The notes beneath the pieces were generated by a model. The model made no database searches. It was not told where the DNA came from and saw only the letters and a program-made list of their open reading frames with translations. A DNA stretch of 64,000 nucleotides, from NCBI RefSeq assembly GCF_000429985.1, contig NZ_AUCX01000019.1, positions 47,134 through 111,133 on the forward strand, written 5' to 3'. Below are positions 55,421 through 64,000 of the stretch, in pieces (position 1 is the first letter of the stretch; each line of letters begins with the position of its first letter). The position numbers were made by a program, and so were the translations under genes. The DNA is from Maridesulfovibrio bastinii DSM 16055. Lineage in GTDB: Bacteria > Desulfobacterota > Desulfovibrionia > Desulfovibrionales > Desulfovibrionaceae.

Positions 55421-56713
55421 ATGAAGAATTTTTTTAAAGCGAAACTGTTGTATTGCGCCTTGCTGACTTTCTGTTTCGCTATGGTTACGGTCTGTTCTGG
55501 TAAAGTATACGCCTCCGGGTTTGCATTGTATGAATGGAGCGCGAGAGGTAATGCACTTGGCGGAACCCTTGTTGCCAGGGCCGATGATCCCTCTGCCGTA
55601 GCCTATAACCCTGCCGGTATTACACAGCTTAATGGAACGCAGACATTAGCTGGTTTCACCACGCTGACTCTAACCAACAGTCTGATTACAAATTATGGTG
55701 GAGATGAAAAAAACGAGAGTCTTAAAGAACAGTATTATCTGGCTCCACACGCCTATTTAACACATCAAATTAATGATAATGCATGGTTCGGACTTGGACT
55801 TTACTCCAAATACGGTCTCGGAACCAAATACTCTGAAACTTGGCGTGGAAGATACTCATCTTATGACACTTCTATTGAAACATATTCTGTCAACCCGAAC
55901 CTTGCATACAAGTTCAATAAATATTTTTCAGCCGCAATAGGCATGGAACTGATGTATGTAAAAGCTGACCTGCGCTGCAAAAGAGACCCTACCGGAGTTA
56001 ACAACCCTGATTCTTCAGGAGCTACAGACATAGACCAGCGTATCCGTGTTGACGGAATTACTCCCGGATTCAACGCAGCTTTAAGGGTAACCCCCAATGA
56101 TCAGTGGGCCATTGGCTTTGTATATCGCAGCCAGATGAATCATCATGCCAAGGGTGATGTCACTTATGATTCTCCAGCAGGCATAAGCTCCCCACTCTAC
56201 TTCAATGACACAAACGTCACTATGGCGATGTCCACACCGAACACATATTCTATTGGTGTGGCCTACAAACCATTCGAGAATTTCAGTATTGAAGGTGACG
56301 CCATATTCTCACAGTGGAGTTCATTTAAAAATCTGTCATACCGTTTCGAGAGTGCTACAGCTATCGGCAGAAAAGAAGCTGACGTAGCAAAGAAATGGAG
56401 TGATGTCTGGAGATTTCAGCTGGGTGTAGAATATTCCCCTGTTGAGGATCTGGATTTACGAGTTGGATATGTTTATGACCAAAGCCCTATCCGTGACGGC
56501 TATGAAGATTACATGATGCCCACAAATGACCGTCAGATCATTTCAACCGGTGTCGGTCTTCACTTCGGAGAAACAGTTCTGGACCTTTCTTACAGTTATC
56601 TGTGGATGAAAGATAGAAAAATTGAAGCTCGCGCGGGTTCAGGGGTTCTTGATACGACCTCAACAAACAACCAGTCCCACATGTTCGCAGCCAGCTTAAA
56701 ATGTACATTTTAA
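55421..56713 (+). CDS. FadL/OmpP1-type outer-membrane transporter
   Basis: A 430-residue outer-membrane barrel of the FadL/TodX family that takes up long-chain fatty acids or other hydrophobic compounds. It has a signal peptide (cleavage after VYA) and the family N-terminus SGFALYEWSARGNALGG, ARADDPSAVAYNPAG. It ends in a phenylalanine (SLKCTF). I start at the ATG at 55421; a GTG at 55415 would overlap the AGGAG site. The terminator at 56731 closes the unit. Confidence 0.93.
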   Translation: MKNFFKAKLLYCALLTFCFAMVTVCSGKVYASGFALYEWSARGNALGGTLVARADDPSAVAYNPAGITQLNGTQTLAGFTTLTLTNSLITNYGGDEKNESLKEQYYLAPHAYLTHQINDNAWFGLGLYSKYGLGTKYSETWRGRYSSYDTSIETYSVNPNLAYKFNKYFSAAIGMELMYVKADLRCKRDPTGVNNPDSSGATDIDQRIRVDGITPGFNAALRVTPNDQWAIGFVYRSQMNHHAKGDVTYDSPAGISSPLYFNDTNVTMAMSTPNTYSIGVAYKPFENFSIEGDAIFSQWSSFKNLSYRFESATAIGRKEADVAKKWSDVWRFQLGVEYSPVEDLDLRVGYVYDQSPIRDGYEDYMMPTNDRQIISTGVGLHFGETVLDLSYSYLWMKDRKIEARAGSGVLDTTSTNNQSHMFAASLKCTF

Positions 56714-56730
56714 AATTAAAACAATGAATT

Positions 56731-56772
56731 AAAGCCGGATCAGAAGTTAAAAATTCTGATCCGGCTTTTTTT
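56731..56772 (+). terminator. Terminator after the FadL-type gene
   Basis: A 15-bp stem (AAAGCCGGATCAGAA) around an 8-base loop, followed by T-rich sequence. Confidence 0.85.
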
Positions 56773-56839
56773 ATAACCTTTCTGTGTTCCTGAATATCAA
56801 GGGGGGGGAGATAACAGGAACCAGCTGATTATCTATAAG

Positions 56840-58384
56840 TTACCTGCCGATACCAAGATCAAGTTTCATATCCTCAGGAGCTTTAAGTTCAACTCCATAT
56901 TCTATTGAACTTTTAGAAGATGCCGGAATTTCAATTTCCCAGACAAATTTTCTATTTTCGGTTTCAGCCTTAGGTTTAGATTCTGTTTCAATCTCAATTC
57001 TCTTATCACCAACAACCGGGAATGGCTCTTCAACTTTTATTTTTCGGGCTGAATTCCTACTGTTGGTTATTGTCATAGCATATTTCCAGCTATATGTCTG
57101 GTCTGATCCAAACAGACCTTTTTCACCGGAAGCTTTTTGAATTGTTTTAAACTCAGCTTTGAGTAACGGGTCGGAACCAAAAAACATTTCAACTGTTTTT
57201 CCTGTCAGATCAAGCTGTATGCTGCCCAGCATTGTTCCTTCCATGTAAATAAAAGCCGTACCTCTGGGAAGATCCTTAGCTTCAGCATGTGTAACCGATG
57301 CTGATACAAAAACCTCCGAACCAAGCGAAGGCCTTGTCAGATATGAAAAATCAGCATTCCAGACTTCCTTACTCATATTGAAAAGCCTGCTCTCCCCTGC
57401 GGGGATATTGCGCTTGCCAAGTTTCCATAATGAATAGGTGGCCTTATGCTGAACGCTTGGTGCTGAGTAGGTATTTTTTGAACGTTTTACCGCAGCTTCC
57501 TGCACCATCATTACCCCGCGCCCTACAACCGGAGCATTATCCATCACCCGGTCCGGCCTGATATTCCAGTTTGGCAGGTATGGCGGAGAAATTCGTGATC
57601 CCGGTCTGACAGTTGCCAATTCCACCTCGGTATTCTTCAAATCAAAACCGGCTGCCTGTCTGACTTTAGCATCAAAACGAAAGTTAACCTGTTTAGAATC
57701 AGGATTGGCATCCAGACTGTAAACAGGACTCCAGCCACAACCATCAACCATATACTTCAAAGTAAACTCAGCTTTAGGTGCAGTTAGTCCGGAAACAGAA
57801 ACTTTTACTTTCCAGACTCCTAAATTTTTACCGGAAACTTCTCTAAGCTTCGCCTGTAACTCTTCAACTTTTTTCTGTTGCACAGCCAGACTTCTGGTAA
57901 GCTTGGATTTCTGAGAATAATACTCGGATAAATTGGCAACAACCATATCGGATAGTTTTTCTGAAAGCACCGGTCTGGAAGCATCTCCGGCATTACCCTG
58001 ACTCCAGTATGCTATACCTCCATCGACCGCTTTAATTTTAGCGGCAATGGAATCTCTATCCACAACAGCCTTATCCAGATCTTTTCTGACAGCTGCTACA
58101 GCAGGCGTTTCACTGATATTGTCACGGGTCCAGATAATATCCGTTACCGATATTCCAGGAACAGAACTGGAAACCGTCAATGTTTCAGGACGGGCGTGAC
58201 CGGGGAGCTTCAGGTTTAAAATACTTTCACCTGAATCTTTTGATACTGTAAAAATAGAACTCGATGTTACTTCGGCACCTGTTGGAAAAAAAACAACCCT
58301 CATCTGAGCTGAAACGGACTGTGCTGAAAACATAAAAAGCATTATCAGCAATGAAAATAACCTGAATTTCAAACCAACCTCCAA
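56840..58384 (-). CDS. DUF4139-domain periplasmic protein (mucoidy-inhibitor-A-like)
   Basis: A 514-residue exported protein. A signal peptide (LLIMLFMFSAQSVSA) is followed by a small beta domain with VVFFPTGAEVTSS, a coiled-coil region (about residues 115-195) and the DUF4139 C-terminal half (YMVDGCGWSPVYSLDANPDSKQV, WNADFSYLTRPSL). The MuiA-like family has this same plan. Function unknown; envelope or polysaccharide-related roles are suggested for relatives. It is monocistronic. Confidence 0.87.
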   Translation of the reverse strand: MEVGLKFRLFSLLIMLFMFSAQSVSAQMRVVFFPTGAEVTSSSIFTVSKDSGESILNLKLPGHARPETLTVSSSVPGISVTDIIWTRDNISETPAVAAVRKDLDKAVVDRDSIAAKIKAVDGGIAYWSQGNAGDASRPVLSEKLSDMVVANLSEYYSQKSKLTRSLAVQQKKVEELQAKLREVSGKNLGVWKVKVSVSGLTAPKAEFTLKYMVDGCGWSPVYSLDANPDSKQVNFRFDAKVRQAAGFDLKNTEVELATVRPGSRISPPYLPNWNIRPDRVMDNAPVVGRGVMMVQEAAVKRSKNTYSAPSVQHKATYSLWKLGKRNIPAGESRLFNMSKEVWNADFSYLTRPSLGSEVFVSASVTHAEAKDLPRGTAFIYMEGTMLGSIQLDLTGKTVEMFFGSDPLLKAEFKTIQKASGEKGLFGSDQTYSWKYAMTITNSRNSARKIKVEEPFPVVGDKRIEIETESKPKAETENRKFVWEIEIPASSKSSIEYGVELKAPEDMKLDLGIGR

Positions 58385-58510
58385 AACACAAGATGCTTAG
58401 TGTTTAAATTTAACGTATAAAAATCACATCAAGGCGACAGTGGAATAATTAAAACAACATGCTCTCAATAACAGTTTTTATACCTTAAGGTCTACCTTGA
58501 AATAATATTT

Positions 58511-59011
58511 TCATATACATGGAAAAAACTGCTGCATCACATCCTGTTGGGGTTCAAGAACCAGATCAGTAAGATATTCAAGCATTGTTCTGCGGGAAAT
58601 TTCACCAAGAAGGACTCCCTTCTCATCTATAACAGGAACAGCAGTAACTTTATTATCCTGTATAACCCTGCATGCGGACATGAGCTCTTCATCTGGTTTT
58701 ACTGAAAGAAATGAAGTCTGCATTATCTCACACACATTTATATCAAGGCGGTGACGGTAAATACTTTCAAATATCTCTGAACGATGCTCATCATCTGCTT
58801 CCTCAAGCCATTTTATCTGCAACTCATTGGTACAAAGCAGATTGACGATGTCATACATGGAAATAACTCCGTACAACTTGTATTTTTTATCAACAACATA
58901 ACTAAGACGAGATTTTAAACTTACAGTGCGGTAAATTTTGATTAGATCAATAATTTTCAGGTCCTTATCCACAGTTATTATATTAAAACGCATGTGATCT
59001 TTAACCTGCAT
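58511..59011 (-). CDS. CBS-domain protein
   Basis: A 166-residue cytoplasmic protein with two CBS motifs (about residues 1-60 and 90-155: VKDHMRFNIITVDKD and EIMQTSFLSVKPDEELMSACRVIQDNKVTAVPVIDEKG). CBS pairs bind adenine nucleotides and act as energy or ligand sensors. It starts 9 bases after the chemoreceptor gene, so they form one transcript. A role tied to chemosensory signalling is inferred from position only. Confidence 0.87.
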   Translation of the reverse strand: MQVKDHMRFNIITVDKDLKIIDLIKIYRTVSLKSRLSYVVDKKYKLYGVISMYDIVNLLCTNELQIKWLEEADDEHRSEIFESIYRHRLDINVCEIMQTSFLSVKPDEELMSACRVIQDNKVTAVPVIDEKGVLLGEISRRTMLEYLTDLVLEPQQDVMQQFFPCI

Positions 59012-59020
59012 GATTTCCCC

Positions 59021-60913
59021 CTAGAATCTTTCAAATTCACAATGTTCATAATCCTGACCAGATGGAATTGCCGCATAATAATTCCGGCGTATTTCATCAG
59101 TATCATTCAGCCCCGAACCATCTGCCGAAAATTTATTCTTAGGTGTTTGATTACTATTTGGGTTGGAAAAATCATCGGCGCGGTAGGATTCAGATTTGAG
59201 ATTAAAATATCCCACAGAATCTTTAAGGCGTACGGCATGGGCTTGTAATTCCTGTGATGTTGCCGCCATTTCCTGTGATGCCGCCGCACTTTGCTGAATT
59301 GTCTGCTCAAGTTGCTTAACAGCTGTACTTATCTGTTCAGAGCCGGAACTCTGTTCCCGCGATGCGGCCGAAATCTCCTGAACAAGCTCCGAAGTTTTGC
59401 GTATCTGTGGCAGGATGCTGTCAAACTTATCACCGGCCTCGTTGGCTATTTTCATACTTTTACCGGAAAGTTCAGTTATCTCTGATGCGGCTGCCCCACT
59501 GCGCTCCGCAAGTTTACGGACTTCGGAAGCAACCACTGCAAACCCTCTACCGCTTTCTCCGGCTCTGGCCGCCTCTATGGCTGCATTTAGAGCCAGCAAA
59601 TTCGTCTGGCGGGCTATTTCATCAATTATCAAAACTTTTTCAGTAATATTTTTCATCGCTTCAACAGTATCTTTGACGGCCTTCGCTCCTATTTCAGCAT
59701 CACTTAGCGCACTACCGGCAACGCTATCTACCTCAGAAGCATTTTTGCTGTTATGGATGACACTGTCAGAGAACTGTTCAACGCTGGCCATAATCTCTTC
59801 TACAGCAGAAGATTGCTCCGCTGCGGAATTAGCAAGACTTTCGGATGCCGAACTGAGCTCCCTGCTACCGCTGGAAACATTATCAGCACCTTCCTGAACA
59901 TCCATTATGGCCTGTTTGAATTTTGAAGCCATGTCACTAAGAGCCTTTGCCAGAAGCCCAAGTTCATCCCGACGCTTTAAAGTGATTTGGGCATTTATAT
60001 TCCCTTCAGCAAGGTTTCTGGCAAAATCCAGCCCCAGACGAACCGGGCCTGTAATGCTGCGAGTAATGATCACCGCAAAAATAATTCCTGCTATAACTGC
60101 AAGCACACTGCACATAAGAATCATCATCACGGCATAATGAATAGCTGCTTCACTATGCTGCTGCTGTAACTCAACAATCTGCTCACACAGAGCATGAACT
60201 TCACGGGCATGGTGAACCATTCTGGAATCAGCTTTACCCATTTCTCGCCTTTTCTTTACCAGCTCTTTGAAATCAGCTTCAACAGCTGAGGCTTTATCCA
60301 GAAATGCTGTTATTTCCGCAGAATCTGGAAATTTATTTTTTAAATCCGCTATCGTTGAATCCAGTTTATTTAAAGAAGACTCAACCGTTCTGGCTTCAAG
60401 ATGGATATTTCTATAATCAAGTCCTGTGATCTGATTATAAATATTCTTGCCCACAGCATGAAAATCCTGAGGAGTAGCGAATCCAAGCCTGATTAATTCC
60501 GATACTTTCTTATCCAGAATTTTTTCATGTTTTCTGGAAAGTTCGAACAGATTAACCATTTCGCGAAAACTGTCATAATAAGACCGCGCGGCAACGGCTG
60601 CTCCTGAAAAAATTTCGCCAAGACGGTCGCCGCTTTCAAGAGTTGAAAACTGCTCAGCCAATTTAACTACATCATTACTTAATTTTTCAACTTTGCTGAT
60701 ATATTCGCCATCGCCTCTGATAAGATAATTTTTTTCATGCCTCCGAGCCTGCAGAATATCATTAGACATAAGTGAAGCAGCGCTTTGAATTTTCAAATTA
60801 GTTTCTATTGAGTTTACAGCGATAATTCCAAAAACCGCTACTGTGGCTGTAAAAATAAAAACCAGACCGAATCCGATTAAAAGTTTTAAACTGATTTTTA
60901 AATTGCCGAACAT
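59021..60913 (-). CDS. Methyl-accepting chemotaxis protein
   Basis: A 630-residue receptor. A membrane helix (about residues 10-32), a large periplasmic helical sensor (33-250), a second helix (about 258-280), a HAMP domain and the signalling hairpin, which includes the near-invariant [34 protein letters not shown] (about residues 434-468). The sensor is a long helical bundle; its ligand is unknown. No pentapeptide tether is visible at the end (EHCEFERF). Precedes a CBS-domain gene. Confidence 0.94.
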   Translation of the reverse strand: MFGNLKISLKLLIGFGLVFIFTATVAVFGIIAVNSIETNLKIQSAASLMSNDILQARRHEKNYLIRGDGEYISKVEKLSNDVVKLAEQFSTLESGDRLGEIFSGAAVAARSYYDSFREMVNLFELSRKHEKILDKKVSELIRLGFATPQDFHAVGKNIYNQITGLDYRNIHLEARTVESSLNKLDSTIADLKNKFPDSAEITAFLDKASAVEADFKELVKKRREMGKADSRMVHHAREVHALCEQIVELQQQHSEAAIHYAVMMILMCSVLAVIAGIIFAVIITRSITGPVRLGLDFARNLAEGNINAQITLKRRDELGLLAKALSDMASKFKQAIMDVQEGADNVSSGSRELSSASESLANSAAEQSSAVEEIMASVEQFSDSVIHNSKNASEVDSVAGSALSDAEIGAKAVKDTVEAMKNITEKVLIIDEIARQTNLLALNAAIEAARAGESGRGFAVVASEVRKLAERSGAAASEITELSGKSMKIANEAGDKFDSILPQIRKTSELVQEISAASREQSSGSEQISTAVKQLEQTIQQSAAASQEMAATSQELQAHAVRLKDSVGYFNLKSESYRADDFSNPNSNQTPKNKFSADGSGLNDTDEIRRNYYAAIPSGQDYEHCEFERF

Positions 60914-61146
60914 TTAGATCCCCCTTAAGTATGACGCCTGTAAACCTTTTACGCACATCAGGTGGCGTCATCTAAGGAATGGCAATTAATGTACCAGAAC
61001 ATTCGTTTTGATTTTTATTTCAACATTCTAATTTAATTAAATTTTATATTTTTAAAAATAGGAATCAATTTTAACAGTGGATTTACCATGTCGGGGATGT
61101 TTGCAGTGTGTAAAAAAAATCAACAGGCGGAATAATGTATAAATTG

Positions 61147-61185
61147 AAAAAGCCCTTCAAACACATTTCAGTGAATGAAGGGCTT
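61147..61185 (-). terminator. Terminator of the rhodanese-DoxX pair
   Basis: Read on the minus strand, AAGCCCTTCA and TGAAGGGCTT form a 10-bp stem followed by TTTC. Confidence 0.75.
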
Positions 61186-61209
61186 ATGCAGATTTTATGA
61201 TGTGTAACT

Positions 61210-61626
61210 TCAGTTTTTAATTCTGGAAGAAGATATAAAAGTTATCAACGACATAACCAGAAATACCGCATCACGGACAAGTAGTGTTGTGATACTTTCA
61301 GTAGCTTCGGCATCAGTAGAAAAACAGCCACAGGCAATATCCAGACCTCTGGAACTATTATAAGCCAGAGCTGCTATAAAAATAAAAAGCATCAGTGAAA
61401 CAATAAATGAGGAAGCTCTGGTCATAACTCCGGTAATCAGCAAAGCTCCGCAGACGAATTCCAGCCACGGAAGAACTATAACCACTGGAGATATAAATGA
61501 ATCAGGAAGAATCTGATAATTATAAACGATGCCCGCAAATCCCATCGGGTCAAATATTTTATCCACACTGGCAACAATAAAAATTAAACCTAAAAGGATT
61601 CTGACTATTCTAAAAAATGAAGTCAT
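61210..61626 (-). CDS. DoxX/MauE-family membrane protein
   Basis: A 138-residue protein with about four membrane helices. The family pattern includes an N-terminal LGLIFIVASVDKI, FCGALLITG and a motif CGCFSTD in the loop between helices 3 and 4, as in MauE-like members thought to handle thiol or disulfide electrons. Its start overlaps the rhodanese stop by 1 base (TAATG), so translation is coupled. Together they may form a membrane sulfur or redox pair. Confidence 0.87.
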   Translation of the reverse strand: MTSFFRIVRILLGLIFIVASVDKIFDPMGFAGIVYNYQILPDSFISPVVIVLPWLEFVCGALLITGVMTRASSFIVSLMLFIFIAALAYNSSRGLDIACGCFSTDAEATESITTLLVRDAVFLVMSLITFISSSRIKN

Positions 61627-62093
61627 TATTGTGCCTCCAGATCTTTTCCAAGGTTCAACCAGCCATCAAGGCCATCCGGATATACCCGGACATCCTTGAA
61701 TCCAAGGTCTAGAAGCTTTTCTCCGGCAATTCTACTTTTACCGCAGGTCAGGCCGTCACAATAAACAACCACAGTGGCATTAGCATTAAGTTTTGCAACC
61801 GCGTCCTGTAAAATATCTCCCTCAGCGGTGGAAGGTATATTGATTGCTCCGGGTATATGCCCCATACTGAATTCCATTGAATCACGGGCATCCACAAACA
61901 CAGTCCCGTTCTTATCCGCAATTTCTGATAAGTCCTGACTGGTTATATCAACAAGCCCTACAGATTCGTCCTGCACTTCATGCGAATATGCCATAGGGAA
62001 AGGCTCAAGACGCAATTTATTCATTGCAAATCCAAGAAAAGATGAAACCGCAACGATTATAATAATCTGAACAACTATAACTATTTTTTTCAA
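61626..62093 (-). CDS. Membrane-anchored rhodanese-like protein
   Basis: A 155-residue protein with one N-terminal membrane helix (VVQIIIIVAVSSFLGFAM) and a single rhodanese domain outside the cytoplasm. The active-site loop reads YCDGLTCGKS, with the catalytic-type cysteine in CDGLTC. Residues FVDARDSMEFSMGHIPGAINIP form the conserved first half. Sulfur transfer in the periplasm is likely. It is translationally coupled to the DoxX gene. Confidence 0.9.
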   Translation of the reverse strand: MKKIVIVVQIIIIVAVSSFLGFAMNKLRLEPFPMAYSHEVQDESVGLVDITSQDLSEIADKNGTVFVDARDSMEFSMGHIPGAINIPSTAEGDILQDAVAKLNANATVVVYCDGLTCGKSRIAGEKLLDLGFKDVRVYPDGLDGWLNLGKDLEAQ

Positions 62094-62380
62094 ATTTATA
62101 CCTGCAACTATACCGTATAATTTGTTTAATACGACAGATAACCAGCCTAACCCGCAGCTGCTGGCAGCTTATAAACAACATCAATTTTTAATGTTTTCAT
62201 TAATTCATTGCTGCCATAACAGCCATAAATATATACGAATTAATCTGTAGAAGCCCTCCAGAGTAAATATCAATTTTAGCATTAAAACTACTTTCAGATA
62301 TAATCGGACATATTCAGGCAAAGCATACAGTTTGTACCATTTTCCTGCAACAATAAGAAAAACAGTAAATTATATAAAAA
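62094..62380. other. Intergenic stretch between the rhodanese gene and the SRP RNA
   Basis: AT-rich, no gene seen. It must contain the promoter of the minus-strand rhodanese-DoxX pair. Confidence 0.5.
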
Positions 62381-62414
62381 AAGGGCGTATTCATAATTTT
62401 ATGAATACGCCCTT
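62381..62414 (-). terminator. Terminator of the SRP RNA gene
   Basis: Read on the minus strand, AAGGGCGTATTCAT and ATGAATACGCCCTT form a 14-bp stem around a 6-base loop, followed by a long T run. Confidence 0.88.
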
Positions 62415-62417
62415 CTT

Positions 62418-62510
62418 TCAGGGAGACCAGACACCCGGGATATACCGTTACCGCTGCTCCTTTTCAGGCCTGACGGGGTTCACGACGCACCCGCCGTCCG
62501 GCCTCCCTGA
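62418..62510 (-). ncRNA. ffs: Signal recognition particle RNA (4.5S type)
   Basis: On the minus strand the RNA opens with TCAGGGAGG, which pairs with CTCCCTGA at its 3' end. Inside it carries the SRP signature GTCAGGCCTGAAAAGGAGCA, the GGAAA-like tetraloop and asymmetric AGCAG loop of domain IV that binds Ffh. A compact 93-nt size fits 4.5S RNA. A -35/-10 pair lies upstream and a strong terminator follows. It guides co-translational membrane targeting. Confidence 0.9.
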
Positions 62511-62538
62511 AAAACACACTATCCGTGCGCAGGTGGTT

Positions 62539-62567
62539 TAACTATGTTCTGAGAGGTTAATTGTCAA
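62539..62567 (-). promoter_or_regulatory. Promoter of the SRP RNA
   Basis: On the minus strand, TTGACA (62567-62562) and TAGTTA (62544-62539) are 17 bases apart. A start about 25 bases before the mature RNA would need 5' processing, as is known for 4.5S RNA. Confidence 0.65.
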
Positions 62568-62738
62568 GTAAAAAAGGAATAAAGAATATTTTCATGCCAA
62601 CTTAAATCTATAACTAAAACATCCTTTTAATAATTTGCCTTTTATAGTATAAAAAATTAAGCACTAGCCACTTAGATATGGGGTCTGTATTAAACTTTTA
62701 TAGAATTAACTTATAAGCTTACGGGGTAGTTATTTATA

Positions 62739-63626
62739 ATGAATGCAACTCAGCCTATAGTAGACAACTTAAGTCTGGATATGCTCAGTCCTGATTCCCT
62801 TAACTCTCTGGTAGAGAAAGCTATCTCTTTTGCCAGTATTTACGGATTACGCCTTATCGTAGCAATCGTAGTCCTTTTATTCGGAATCCTTGTAGCCCGC
62901 CAGTCTTCAAAAATAATGTCCAGAATCCTGCGGAAAGCCAAAGTTGACGACATACTCAACTCTTTTATGCAGAATATAGTTTACTATACTGTTCTGGCAG
63001 CTTTCATCGTAGCAGCTCTGGGACAGGCTGGAATCAACATCACCTCGTTCCTCGCTGTTTTAGGTGCTGCAGGCTTGGCTGTTGGTCTGGCATTAAAAGA
63101 CACACTGTCCAACTTTGCGGCAGGTGTAGTGCTTATTCTGCTGCGACTTTTCAAAAAAGGCGATTTTGTCACTATTGCCGGCAAATCAGGAACGGTACAG
63201 GGGCTGACCGCTTTTTATACAGAGCTTTCAACAACAGACAATCAGAAAGTGGTTGTACCCAACTCTTCAATTCTTAATGCTACAATCATTAATACAACAG
63301 CTTATGCTACCCGCCGTGTAGATATGGTTATCGGAATCAGCTATGAGGACGATATTAAACGGGCTAAAGAAATTTTATGGAAGCTTATTGAAAGCGATCC
63401 AAGAATCCTTAAAGATCCTAAACCTAAAATTGTTGTCGGTGAACTTGGTGATTCCAGCGTAAACCTTTATGTACGCCCATGGACAAGCACCGAAGACTGC
63501 TGGAGCGTTAGATGGGATATGCTTGAAACTATCAAAGTAGCTTTTGATAAAGAAGGAATCTCAATCCCCTACCCTCAGCAGGATGTTCATATTATAGGTG
63601 AAGAGCCCAAAGCCATAGAAGAATAG
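62739..63626 (+). CDS. mscS: Small-conductance mechanosensitive channel (MscS family)
   Basis: A 295-residue protein with an N-terminal helix, membrane helices at about residues 33-55 and 73-95, and the pore helix TM3 with ITSFLAVLGAAGLAVGLALKDTLSNFAAGVVLILLRLFKKGDFV. The cytoplasmic beta domain (VVVPNSSILNATIIN) and C-terminal domain follow. It opens on membrane tension to release solutes in osmotic downshock. A strong terminator ends the unit. Confidence 0.95.
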   Translation: MNATQPIVDNLSLDMLSPDSLNSLVEKAISFASIYGLRLIVAIVVLLFGILVARQSSKIMSRILRKAKVDDILNSFMQNIVYYTVLAAFIVAALGQAGINITSFLAVLGAAGLAVGLALKDTLSNFAAGVVLILLRLFKKGDFVTIAGKSGTVQGLTAFYTELSTTDNQKVVVPNSSILNATIINTTAYATRRVDMVIGISYEDDIKRAKEILWKLIESDPRILKDPKPKIVVGELGDSSVNLYVRPWTSTEDCWSVRWDMLETIKVAFDKEGISIPYPQQDVHIIGEEPKAIEE

Positions 63627-63646
63627 CATTCAATATAGAAACCATA

Positions 63647-63688
63647 AAAGCCCCCGTCAGGAATATTCCAGACGGGGGGCTTTTTTTG
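63647..63688 (+). terminator. Terminator of mscS
   Basis: AGCCCCCGTC with GACGGGGGGCT forms a stem with a 13-base loop, followed by TTTTTTT. Confidence 0.85.
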
Positions 63689-63695
63689 TATGTAG

Positions 63696-64000
63696 AAAAC
63701 CCCCCGCTATGCGGGGGGTTCCGTAAAGCTTACAGCTATGAATAAATCAGCAAAACTCCTTTTGATTTGTTAAATGAGTTCCGCGGTCTAGCAGCTGCGG
63801 TAGTAACAAATCAAAAGGAGGTCCCTTTGCGAGACACTGAAAGTTTAGCCCATACAAAATGGAACTGTAAATATCATATAGTCTTTGCTCCAAAATATCG
63901 TCGCCAAGTTTTCTACTATGAAACTAAAAGAGCAATAGGTGAAATTTTACGAAAGCTCTGTGAGTGGAAAGGCGTTGAGATAGTTGAGGCAGAATGTTGC
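63696..64000 (+). mobile_element. IS200/IS605-type insertion sequence, left part
   Basis: A subterminal hairpin (ACCCCCCGC with GCGGGGGGT around TAT, 63700-63720) is the type of structure TnpA recognises at the left end. A second hairpin CCGCGGTC/GCTGCGG lies at 63781-63800. The transposase follows. The right end is outside the window. Confidence 0.75.
63827..64000 (+). CDS. tnpA: IS200/IS605-family transposase TnpA, N-terminal part
   Basis: 58 codons before the window edge. It starts with TTG at 63827, 5 bases after a strong AAAGGAGG site. The N-terminus matches TnpA of the single-strand Y1 HUH family: THTKWNCKYHIVFAPKYRR-like, here AHTKWNCKYHIVFAPKYRRQVFYYETKR, then ILRKLCEWKGVEIVEAECC. 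The HUH and Tyr residues lie beyond the edge, so activity cannot be judged. Confidence 0.9.
   Translation, partial: MRDTESLAHTKWNCKYHIVFAPKYRRQVFYYETKRAIGEILRKLCEWKGVEIVEAECC

Noticed and set aside
62332..62541. Plus-strand open frame of 69 codons
   Set aside because: It is antisense to the SRP RNA gene and its terminator; no protein-like pattern.

Overview
The window looks like chromosome of a sulfate-reducing Desulfovibrionaceae bacterium, probably a marine Desulfovibrio/Maridesulfovibrio type with moderate GC. The evidence is a Desulfovibrio-style outer-membrane porin (42.8-44.2 kb), a selenocysteine tRNA, tandem bacteriohemerythrins, and Gram-negative envelope genes (FadL-type protein, many lipoproteins, EmrAB efflux). 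The genus is inferred from gene content only.

Layout. 0-11 kb is core: the N-terminal part of ftsH, tRNA-Sec, two hemerythrins, argF-argG-argH, phoH-ybeY, a response regulator, a THUMP-type RNA methyltransferase and an HD-GYP phosphodiesterase. 11-15.2 kb is a mobile-DNA hotspot at tRNA-Arg(CCG). On one side lies an orphan phage-type replication module with a 24-bp tandem repeat. On the other lies a miniature integrated element of about 2.3 kb that carries only a tyrosine integrase and a HigBA toxin-antitoxin pair. It is bounded by a 43-bp direct repeat of the tRNA 3' end and has matching 13-bp inverted motifs inside each end. 15.2-31 kb is AT-rich accessory DNA: two caspase-like lipoproteins with LPP20/DUF4384-type secreted partners, a lipoprotein gene broken by three frameshifts, an FkbM methyltransferase, malate synthase G, and a very large lipoprotein gene split by an in-frame TAA. 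Degenerate intergenic repeats and near-identical palindromic hairpins recur through this stretch.

31-64 kb returns to core functions: a TPR protein, an SF2 helicase, emrAB with a TetR repressor and a visible palindromic operator, a UbiX-like protein, a MetE-like methyltransferase, uvrC, a porin, hisD-purC-fabI, rpsF-rpsR-rplI-dnaB, a phenylacetate-CoA ligase-like enzyme, thrC-tlyA, a FadL-type protein, a DUF4139 protein, a chemoreceptor with a CBS partner, a rhodanese-DoxX pair, the SRP RNA gene and an MscS channel. The window ends inside an IS200/IS605-type insertion sequence.

The two most notable items are the minimal tRNA-Arg element (integrase plus toxin-antitoxin and nothing else recognisable) and the duplicated surface caspase-like cluster. 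All functional calls come from reading motifs by eye; no database search was run.
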